From Streptomyces sp. ITFR-16 (GTDB taxonomy: Bacteria > Actinomycetota > Actinomycetes > Streptomycetales > Streptomycetaceae): DNA of 64,000 nt. The DNA lies in assembly GCF_031844705.1 (NCBI RefSeq), contig NZ_CP134609.1:6510001-6574000 (forward strand), written 5' to 3'. Under the pieces are notes generated by a model. It was not told the origin of the DNA, did no database searches, and was given only the letters and a program-made list of their open reading frames with translations. This document shows, piece by piece, positions 16,353 through 22,726 of this stretch (positions are counted from its first letter, which is position 1; each line of letters opens with the position of its first letter). A program made the position numbers and the translations under genes.

Positions 16353-17573
16353 TCAGGCCCCGGGCAGCTTCAGCTTCAGCGGTCCGCAGCCGATCCGTTC
16401 GGCCTCCGCCGACGCGTAACCCGGCAGAAGGTCGCGGCTGAGCGAGAAGGAGCCCTTCTCCGTCCCGCGCAGCTGCTCCACCACGAAGACCACCGGACCG
16501 GTCTGGCAGACGGCCCGGAACACGGCCCGGTTCCCCGCCAGCTTCCCGTACCCGTACCCCGGGCCCGGCGCGCTCTTGACCGGCTCGCCCGTGCGCAGGG
16601 CGTCCGAGGAGTAGATCTCGGACAGCGCCGGATCGGTCACCGTCGTCAGCCGCACGACCGCTTCCCGGTAGCTGCCGCCGGCCTCGCAGACCCGGGCCGG
16701 TCCGCCCTCGCCGCCGATACGGACGTGCGAGAGGTCCTTGCGGTGCGCGCCGGGCAGGGTGAACCCCTCGATGCCGCAGAAGGCGTCCGCCTCGGCGTCC
16801 TTCCAGTCCACGGGGGCGGGCAGCGTGCGCGGGGCGGTGTAGGTGCCCGAGCAGCCGAGCTCCCGGATGACACCGTTGGCCGTCTCCACGACCGCGCCGG
16901 TCAGCGCGGACCGGTCCTCCCGCTCGTACTCCGACGAGATGTCGAGGCCCGCGAGACCCATGCCGATGTCCACCACGGTGGGCCCGGTGAACTCGTCGCG
17001 GCCCGTGCAGCTCTGCGGCAGCGCTATCCAGGCACGCGAACCGGAGGCCATCCCGGGCAGCCCGTCGCCGAGCGACACCATCCCGGCGGCCAGGAACTCC
17101 TGCGGCCACTTCCGTGCGTCGGTGCCCCGCAGACCGTCCAGCCGGTGCACGTTCACCGTCACCTGGCGCATGGCCCGGTCGTCCTTGTAACTGGTGATGC
17201 GGCACTGGCCGTACGACAGCCCGTCGCCCTGCGGGTCGGTGCGCAGGGACTGCTCCTCGACCTCGGTCCTGCGGTCGCCGAAGAGCTCGTCCATGGTGCC
17301 GGAACCGAGCGAGTCCCAGCAGGGCGAGGGCCCGAGCAGGGGAAGCGTGTCCGTGCGCCAGGCCACGGTGCCGGCCCCGAGGAGCGCCCCGGCCACGGCC
17401 GCCGCGGCGACGGCCCGGGTGGTACGGCTGCGCAGCAGCCGGCGCAGGAACGACGGCCGGTCCTCCTCGGGGGCGGGGCTTGCGGGGACGGCGGCCTCGT
17501 TCGCCGGGACCGCGGCCTCCGCGTCGTTCGGGCTCTCGTTCCCGGCGTCCGGCACGGGGTTCTCCTCGCTCAC
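16353..17573 (-). CDS. Membrane-anchored exported protein of unknown function (paralogue of the next gene upstream)
   Basis: 406 aa. The first ~45 residues are acidic and Ala/Pro/Glu-rich; then a basic patch and one membrane segment (TTRAVAAAAVAGALLGAGTVAW), then a ~330-residue outside domain with paired cysteines. It resembles its upstream neighbour: both open the outside domain with a CW motif (SPCWDSLGS here) and close with an RIGCG motif (ERIGCGPLKLKLPG). No known domain recognised. The GTG start overlaps the upstream TGA (GTGA), so the pair is translationally coupled. Confidence 0.75.
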   Translation of the reverse strand: MSEENPVPDAGNESPNDAEAAVPANEAAVPASPAPEEDRPSFLRRLLRSRTTRAVAAAAVAGALLGAGTVAWRTDTLPLLGPSPCWDSLGSGTMDELFGDRRTEVEEQSLRTDPQGDGLSYGQCRITSYKDDRAMRQVTVNVHRLDGLRGTDARKWPQEFLAAGMVSLGDGLPGMASGSRAWIALPQSCTGRDEFTGPTVVDIGMGLAGLDISSEYEREDRSALTGAVVETANGVIRELGCSGTYTAPRTLPAPVDWKDAEADAFCGIEGFTLPGAHRKDLSHVRIGGEGGPARVCEAGGSYREAVVRLTTVTDPALSEIYSSDALRTGEPVKSAPGPGYGYGKLAGNRAVFRAVCQTGPVVFVVEQLRGTEKGSFSLSRDLLPGYASAEAERIGCGPLKLKLPGA

Positions 17574-18646
17574 GCGTCCCCACCCTTTCCGCTGCCGCAG
17601 CCGATGCGCTTGCCCACGGACTCGGCGAACCGCTCGAACACCCGCTGGTCGTCGGGGCGGCCCCGGTCCTTCATCCCCGTCTCGGTGTGCCCGTAGAACA
17701 CCGTCGGCCGGCCATCGCAGCTCCTGCGCAGCAGCCCCTGGGCCGATCCCTCCGGAAGTCCCTCGAACAGTGCCACCAGGCGCGATTGACGCGCCATCAC
17801 ATACTGGGCCGACGGCTCGTCGGGCATCCGCAGCGTCCGCCACACCACCGAACAGGTCTGGAGCCGGTCGGTGACCGCGCCCACCTGCTCCTCGTACCGC
17901 GAGCCCTTGCCGAAGTCGAAGTCCATCCCCGGTATCCGGCACAGCGGCGACCCGGCCGACTCATGGTCCTCCGCCACCGTCACCATCGGCGAGAACGTGT
18001 GCAGCGGCTTCCCGCCGGGCGCGCAACCGGCCTTCTCCATCGTGGTGTTGGCGGCGTCCAGCAGCATCTGGGCGACATCGTCGAGGGTGCCGATCGAGAA
18101 GGGCATGGCGACCTTGCCGAGATGACCGTCGCCCGTGCTCTCGCTGCGCAGCGTCACGGCGGCGGGCCTGCCGTCCGCGTCGCACGCCCCGGGCAGGACC
18201 AGCATGGCCCGGTCGCGGGCGACCAGCCCGTCGAGCCCGTCCGGCAGGGGAGAGGCGGAGCCGTGGAAGTAGTGCGCTATCCAGGCCCGGCGCTCCTTCG
18301 CCCCGGCGGGGACGGGGCCGTACTCCAGGGTGACCTGCTCATGGAAGGTGAGCGGCTGGTCCGAGTCGTCGTCCTCGACCGTCGAGGTCACGGCCAGTGT
18401 GCAGGTGGCGTGCGGCCGGCCGGACAAGGGCGGCGCGGAGGCGGTGGCCTTCCGCTCCGAGCCCGACTTGCCGAGCGCCCCGTCGCCGAGGAACGCCGCG
18501 CCGCTGTTCTGCTCCCACGCGCCCCAGCAGTAGCTGTCGCGGAAGGGCCAACTGTCCGTCGCCCAGAGCCCGATGCCGGAGGCGAGCACCGCCCCGGCGA
18601 CCACCCCCGCGAGGACCTTGGTCCCTCGCCTGCCACCCCTGCCCAT
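17570..18646 (-). CDS. Membrane-anchored exported protein of unknown function (first of a paralogous pair)
   Basis: 358 aa from an ATG behind AAGGGGGA. A basic N-terminus (GRGGRRGTK) and a single hydrophobic segment (VLAGVVAGAVLASGIGLW) are followed by an outside domain beginning YCWGAWEQNSGAAFLGDGAL and ending GKRIGCGSGKGG. These landmarks, and the WIA and C-terminal cysteine positions, are shared with the coupled downstream gene, so the two arose by duplication. No enzymatic motif seen. A secreted or surface-exposed role in Streptomyces is the most that can be inferred. Confidence 0.75.
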   Translation of the reverse strand: MGRGGRRGTKVLAGVVAGAVLASGIGLWATDSWPFRDSYCWGAWEQNSGAAFLGDGALGKSGSERKATASAPPLSGRPHATCTLAVTSTVEDDDSDQPLTFHEQVTLEYGPVPAGAKERRAWIAHYFHGSASPLPDGLDGLVARDRAMLVLPGACDADGRPAAVTLRSESTGDGHLGKVAMPFSIGTLDDVAQMLLDAANTTMEKAGCAPGGKPLHTFSPMVTVAEDHESAGSPLCRIPGMDFDFGKGSRYEEQVGAVTDRLQTCSVVWRTLRMPDEPSAQYVMARQSRLVALFEGLPEGSAQGLLRRSCDGRPTVFYGHTETGMKDRGRPDDQRVFERFAESVGKRIGCGSGKGGDA

Positions 18647-18744
18647 GACATCCCCCTTGCCGAACGCGAAGATCACCGCAAAACGCCGATGCTACGGTGC
18701 GGCCGCCCAGGAGCGGGCAGGGGGTGGAAACGCGCAAACGACAC

Positions 18745-18775
18745 AGCCCCACGGTCCGCGAAGGACCGTGGGGCT
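18745..18775 (-). terminator. Terminator hairpin after tRNA-Leu
   Basis: A 13-bp perfect stem (AGCCCCACGGTCC / GGACCGTGGGGCT) with loop GCGAA begins 3 nt beyond the encoded CCA end of the tRNA. No U-run follows, as is common in Streptomyces. Confidence 0.75.
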
Positions 18776-18778
18776 GGT

Positions 18779-18866
18779 TGGTGTCCGAGGGGGGACTTGA
18801 ACCCCCACGCCCGATAAAGGGCACTAGCACCTCAAGCTAGCGCGTCTGCCATTCCGCCACCCGGAC
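18779..18866 (-). tRNA. tRNA-Leu (anticodon GAG)
   Basis: Read on the minus strand from GTCCGGG at 18866: a D arm, an anticodon stem CTAGC/GCTAG enclosing loop TTGAGGT (anticodon GAG, reading CUC/CUU), a long class II variable arm, and a T arm with GGTTCAAGTCC. The acceptor stem has 7 pairs including one G-T, discriminator A at 18782, and CCA is encoded at 18781-18779. A TATGGT -10-like box lies at 18914-18909. Confidence 0.95.
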
Positions 18867-19049
18867 AAGGTGTCTGTCTCGCGGGCCCGGCCCGTTCCGA
18901 CGTGGAAAACCATAGCAAACATTGGAGGGTGCTCGATCACGCCCGGTTCCGTGTGAAGGGCACATGACGGAGGGCGGGCGCCCTTGGGTGTGCGGCCGGG
19001 GCGCGGGAGGATGAGGGGGAGCACCACAGCGACAGTGGAAGGAACCAGC

Positions 19050-20384
19050 GTGAGCGAGACCAATGCGGCCCGGACCGGCTCGGGTGAGACCGCCGAGAAT
19101 GAGGTGGTGGACCTCTGTCGTGACCTGATCCGGATCGACACCAGCAACTACGGGGACCACTCGGGACCGGGTGAGCGCGCGGCCGCCGAGTACGTCGCCG
19201 AGAAGCTCGCGGAGGTCGGGCTGGAGCCGCAGATCTTCGAGTCCCACAAGGGCCGGGCCTCCACGGTGGCGCGGATCGAGGGCGAGGACCCCTCCAAGCC
19301 GGCCCTGCTGATCCACGGCCACACCGACGTCGTCCCGGCGAACGCCCACGACTGGACGCACCACCCGTTCTCCGGGGAGATCGCGGACGGCTGCGTGTGG
19401 GGCCGGGGCGCGGTCGACATGAAGGACATGGACGCGATGACCCTGGCGGTCGTGCGCGACCGCATGCGCAGCGGCCGCAAGCCCCCGCGCGACATCGTGC
19501 TCGCCTTCCTCGCGGACGAGGAGGCCGGCGGCACGTACGGCGCCCGGTATCTCGTCGACAAGCACCCGGACCTCTTCGAGGGCGTCACCGAGGCGATCGG
19601 CGAGGTCGGCGGCTTCTCCTTCACGGTCAACGAGAACCTGCGGCTCTACCTCGTCGAGACGGCCCAGAAGGGCATGCACTGGATGCGGCTCACCGTGGAC
19701 GGCACGGCTGGCCACGGCTCCATGACCAACGACGACAACGCGATCACCGAGCTGTGCGAGGCGGTCGGGCGGCTCGGCCGGCACACCTGGCCGGTGCGGG
19801 TGACCAAGACGGTGCGCTCCTTCCTGGACGAACTGTCCGACGCGCTCGGCACCCCGTTGGACCCGGAGGACATGGACGCCACGCTGGCCAAGCTCGGCGG
19901 CATCGCCAAGATGGTCGGCGCCACCCTCCGCAACTCCGCCGCCCCCACCATGCTGGGCGCGGGCTACAAGGTGAACGTGATCCCCGGGCAGGCCACCGCC
20001 CATGTGGACGGACGGTTCCTGCCGGGGTACGAGCAGGAGTTCCTGGCCGACCTCGACCGGATCCTCGGCCCGCGCGTCAAGCGCGAGGACGTGCACGGGG
20101 ACAAGGCGCTGGAGACCGACTTCGACGGCTCGCTGGTGGACGCGATGCAGATCGCGCTCAAGGCGGAGGACCCGATCGCCCGCGCGGTCCCGTACATGCT
20201 CTCCGGCGGTACGGACGCCAAGTCCTTCGACGACCTGGGCATCCGCTGCTTCGGCTTCGCCCCGCTGAAGCTCCCGCCGGAGCTGGACTTCGCCGGCATG
20301 TTCCACGGCGTGGACGAGCGGGTGCCGGTGGAGGGGCTGAAGTTCGGCGCCCGGGTCCTCGACCGTTTCATCGACCACAGCTGA
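19050..20384 (+). CDS. M20-family metallopeptidase (dipeptidase/deacylase)
   Basis: 444 aa. Metal-binding motifs are HGHTDVVPA, RGAVDMKDMD and LADEEAGGTYG, with a dimerisation domain insert (AGHGSMTNDDNAITEL) and a closing segment SGGTDAKSFDDLG. This is the ArgE/DapE/CPG2 class acting on N-acyl amino acids or dipeptides; the specific substrate is unknown. The GTG at 19050 has AAGGA upstream; an in-frame ATG nearer 19011 lacks one. It precedes the chaplin genes on the same strand by 143 bp. Confidence 0.88.
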   Translation: MSETNAARTGSGETAENEVVDLCRDLIRIDTSNYGDHSGPGERAAAEYVAEKLAEVGLEPQIFESHKGRASTVARIEGEDPSKPALLIHGHTDVVPANAHDWTHHPFSGEIADGCVWGRGAVDMKDMDAMTLAVVRDRMRSGRKPPRDIVLAFLADEEAGGTYGARYLVDKHPDLFEGVTEAIGEVGGFSFTVNENLRLYLVETAQKGMHWMRLTVDGTAGHGSMTNDDNAITELCEAVGRLGRHTWPVRVTKTVRSFLDELSDALGTPLDPEDMDATLAKLGGIAKMVGATLRNSAAPTMLGAGYKVNVIPGQATAHVDGRFLPGYEQEFLADLDRILGPRVKREDVHGDKALETDFDGSLVDAMQIALKAEDPIARAVPYMLSGGTDAKSFDDLGIRCFGFAPLKLPPELDFAGMFHGVDERVPVEGLKFGARVLDRFIDHS

Positions 20385-20483
20385 CCAGTCCGCGAAATAT
20401 TCGCCAGGGTGTACGCATATAACCGGAACGAGTGAAAGGGGTGTTCTGCTCGTAGCCCGATTACTTCCTCCTCGTTACAGGTG

Positions 20484-20508
20484 GTGCGGTCCGCGGCTGG
20501 GACCGCAC
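20484..20508 (+). other. Hairpin in the chpH leader
   Basis: GTGCGGTCC and GGACCGCAC form a 9-bp perfect stem with a 7-nt loop (20493-20499). It ends about 9 nt before the AGGAGGA ribosome site of chpH, so it lies in the untranslated leader. It could be a terminator for the peptidase gene, an mRNA stability element, or a translational control structure. Confidence 0.5.
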
Positions 20509-20527
20509 TTGCCAACTAGGAGGAATA

Positions 20528-20761
20528 ATGATCAAGAAGATCGTCGCCGCTGCGGCTGTCACCGGTGGTCTGGTGCTCGCGGGCGCCGGCATGGCCGTCG
20601 CCGACTCGGGCGCCCAGGGTGCCGCCATCGGCAGCCCCGGCGTGCTCTCGGGCAACGTCGTCCAGGTTCCCGTCCACGTTCCCGTGAACGTGTGCGGCAA
20701 CACGATCTCCGTGATCGGGCTGCTGAACCCGGCCTTCGGCAACACCTGCGTCAACGCCTGA
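20528..20761 (+). CDS. chpH: Short chaplin ChpH
   Basis: 77 aa. A secretion signal (MIKKIVAAAAVTGGLVLAGAGMAVA, cleaved near ADS) precedes one chaplin domain: GSPGVLSGNVVQVPVHVPVNV, CGNTISVIGLLNPAFGNTC, with the two cysteines that form the disulphide. Short chaplins assemble into amyloid-like surfactant films that let aerial hyphae leave the aqueous phase. A strong CTAGGAGGA site precedes the ATG. The sequence is close to what I recall of S. coelicolor ChpH. Confidence 0.92.
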   Translation: MIKKIVAAAAVTGGLVLAGAGMAVADSGAQGAAIGSPGVLSGNVVQVPVHVPVNVCGNTISVIGLLNPAFGNTCVNA

Positions 20762-20793
20762 CGTGTGCGTCAACCCGTAAGGGTTTGAGCCCG

Positions 20794-20832
20794 GTCGGCC
20801 CCGGAGCGCGCTCCATGCGCCCCGGGGCCGAC
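20794..20832 (+). terminator. Hairpin between chpH and the long chaplin gene
   Basis: GTCGGCCCCGG (20794-20804) and CCGGGGCCGAC (20822-20832) form an 11-bp perfect stem with a 17-nt loop. It probably terminates chpH and lets the long chaplin be expressed separately. Confidence 0.65.
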
Positions 20833-20898
20833 GGGTCCTTTGCCTCCGCACGGTCAAGTCCGGGGGTATTCCGGAAGGTTAGAAGGCAGGAAACACCT

Positions 20899-21681
20899 AT
20901 GCGACAGGTCACGCGTAAAGGCCTGATCACCATGGCGGCTGCGGGCGGCGTGCTCGCGCTCAGTGGCGGTTACGCGCACGCCGACGCGGGAGCGTCCGGC
21001 GGCGCATCGAATTCCCCGGGGGTGCTTTCAGGGAATTCGGTACAGATCCCGATCGACGTGCCGGTCAACGCCTGCGGCAACTCCGTGAGCGTCGTCGGAC
21101 TGCTGAACCCCACGTTCGGCAACGGGTGCGCCAACGTCTCGGGCGGCGGCGCGACCGCCGGTCAGCACGGTTCGACGGCGGGGTCGCAGGGCGGCCACGC
21201 CTCCGGCAGCCGCTCCATCGGCAGCCGCGCGGCGGACGACCGCGGCCAGGGCGCACAGCCGGGCACGGGCAGGCACCGCGCCGACAGCGGCAACGGGGGC
21301 GGGGCGACCGCGCAGGGCACCACCCACGGCTCGCCCGGTCTGCTCTCGGGCAACCAGGTCCAGGCGCCCATCGACATCCCGGTGAACGCCTGCGGCAACA
21401 GCATCGACATCGTCGGGCTGCTGAACCCCACGTTCGGCAACACGTGCGAGAACGACAGCACGCCGCCGCCGGCCGTTCCGGAACCCCCGGTCCGCCACGT
21501 GACCCCGCCGGCCCCGCCGCACCACGTCCCGAACACGCCCGAGCCGCAGACGGTGCCCCACGCCCCGCAGCTCGCGCACACCGGAGCGGGCGGGCTCGAC
21601 CTGCTCATCCCGGCGAGCGCCGGCCTGCTGCTGGCAGGCGCGGGCACGGTGCTGTACCGCCGCGCCAGGGCCGCCGCCTAA
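20899..21681 (+). CDS. chpC: Long chaplin with two chaplin domains and sortase signal
   Basis: 260 aa. Signal peptide (to about AYAHA), a first chaplin domain (NSPGVLSGNSVQIPIDVPVN, cysteines in ACGNS and NGC), a Gly/Ser/His-rich spacer of about 85 residues, and a second chaplin domain (CGNSIDIVGLLNPTFGNTC). A Pro/His-rich wall-spanning stretch, the sortase motif LAHTG, a hydrophobic segment and an RRARAAA tail follow. Long chaplins are anchored to peptidoglycan by sortase and nucleate the short ones. The call chpC rather than chpA/B rests on adjacency to chpH. Confidence 0.85.
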   Translation: MRQVTRKGLITMAAAGGVLALSGGYAHADAGASGGASNSPGVLSGNSVQIPIDVPVNACGNSVSVVGLLNPTFGNGCANVSGGGATAGQHGSTAGSQGGHASGSRSIGSRAADDRGQGAQPGTGRHRADSGNGGGATAQGTTHGSPGLLSGNQVQAPIDIPVNACGNSIDIVGLLNPTFGNTCENDSTPPPAVPEPPVRHVTPPAPPHHVPNTPEPQTVPHAPQLAHTGAGGLDLLIPASAGLLLAGAGTVLYRRARAAA

Positions 21682-21706
21682 CGGCGCACGGCAAGCACGG
21701 CGAAGG

Positions 21707-21736
21707 GAGCGGGCCCCGCGGGAGCGGGGCCCGCTC
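21707..21736. terminator. Bidirectional terminator between chpC and the DUF5703 gene
   Basis: GAGCGGGCCCCG / CGGGGCCCGCTC form a 12-bp perfect stem with a 6-nt loop in the 59-bp convergent gap. Confidence 0.75.
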
Positions 21737-21740
21737 CGTC

Positions 21741-21929
21741 TCACCAGGTGGCCCGGAGCTGGCGGATGATCCGCCGCCGCAGCCGCACCCGGCGGCTGCC
21801 GTCCAGGCGCAGCGTCAGTCGGTCCAACTCCCAGTGCCCGTACTCGGCATGGTCGGTCAACAGGCGGGCTGTCTCCTTCCGGGACACCCCGCGCGGCACG
21901 TACACGTCGACAAATTCGTATTCCGGCAT
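21741..21929 (-). CDS. DUF5703 family small protein
   Basis: 62 aa: begins MPEYEFVDVYVPRGVSRKE and ends with a strongly basic LRRRIIRQLRATW. It matches the small DUF5703 family of actinobacteria as I recall it; function unknown. The HAEYGHWELDRLTL core is the conserved part. It is divergent from the next gene with only 47 bp between the start codons. Confidence 0.75.
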   Translation of the reverse strand: MPEYEFVDVYVPRGVSRKETARLLTDHAEYGHWELDRLTLRLDGSRRVRLRRRIIRQLRATW

Positions 21930-21963
21930 CGCATCTATTGTGCGGGCAGAGCCCCGGTACGGA

Positions 21964-21969
21964 TAGCGT
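21964..21969 (+). promoter_or_regulatory. -10 box of a probable leaderless promoter
   Basis: TAGCGT ends 7 nt before the ATG at 21977; there is no Shine-Dalgarno. Confidence 0.45.
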
Positions 21970-21976
21970 CTGCCCT

Positions 21977-22636
21977 ATGTCTGATGCTGCGCAGCCCACC
22001 GCTGCCGAGGTACGCGCCGCCGCCGATGCGGTCAAAGCCGCGATCGACCACCACCTCGCGGCGGTCGAACGCCGGTCGGGGGACGACGACCCCGCTGTCT
22101 ACGACGCGTTCAACGCACTGGCCGCTGCGGCGGAGGTCTACGACGAACTCCTCTACGACCGCCATGACGAGGTCACCCCCTTCGAGATCCCGGGATCGGC
22201 GGACTCCCTGCCGCCCTACAACGGCCCGGAGGAGCCGAACGCCCTCAGCGTGCTGATCCGCCGCGACTACGCGGTGGTGGAGCCCCAGCGGCTGCTCGCC
22301 CAGGCGCAGCGGCTCGTCGACGTGGACCCGGACGAGCGCGGCGACCGGAGCGCGGCGGTGGTCGGCAACAGCGTCCACGCGGCGCTGGGGGTGCTCTTCG
22401 GGGAGTACGAGGCGGACGAGATCGCCTCCCGGCACACGGAATTCGGTCTGGAGGAGGGCGACTCCACGCTCTGGGTCGCGGCGGCGGAGGAGCTGCCGGA
22501 GCCCGGGGAGTGGCTCGCCGCCCCGTTCGACGACGCCGATCCGCAGCTGGTGGTCTGCCGCTTCGACGTCAGCGCCGTCTTCGACGAGGACGATCTCGAC
22601 GAGGAGCTGGACGGCCCGGTCCGGGGCACCATCTGA
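21977..22636 (+). CDS. Conserved Streptomyces protein of unknown function
   Basis: 219 aa, acidic, no signal peptide or membrane segment. It starts SDAAQPTAAEVRAAADAVKA with a helical N-terminus, has a central RRDYAVVEPQRLLAQAQRLVD block and ends in an acidic tail (FDEDDLDEELDGPVRGTI). I recognise no domain. ATG at 21977 is chosen for the TAGCGT box 7 nt upstream. It is convergent with the RecD-like gene, with a strong hairpin between. Confidence 0.7.
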   Translation: MSDAAQPTAAEVRAAADAVKAAIDHHLAAVERRSGDDDPAVYDAFNALAAAAEVYDELLYDRHDEVTPFEIPGSADSLPPYNGPEEPNALSVLIRRDYAVVEPQRLLAQAQRLVDVDPDERGDRSAAVVGNSVHAALGVLFGEYEADEIASRHTEFGLEEGDSTLWVAAAEELPEPGEWLAAPFDDADPQLVVCRFDVSAVFDEDDLDEELDGPVRGTI

Positions 22637-22654
22637 GCGCAGCGCCCACGGCGG

Positions 22655-22693
22655 AGGGGCCCGGCGGACGCGTCACGCGTCCGCCGGGCCCCT
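22655..22693. terminator. Bidirectional terminator, near-perfect long palindrome
   Basis: AGGGGCCCGGCGGACGCGT (22655-22673) and its exact complement (22675-22693) flank a single C, giving a stem of about 17 bp once a 5-nt loop is allowed. It lies in the 90-bp gap between the convergent genes. Confidence 0.8.
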
Positions 22694-22726
22694 GCGCCGG
22701 TTTTTCGTCGGTCTCTGTCGCTCCCG

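Noticed and set aside
18779..18866. tRNA-Leu as an integration site
   Set aside because: No integrase, direct repeat of the tRNA 3' end or foreign-looking island adjoins it.
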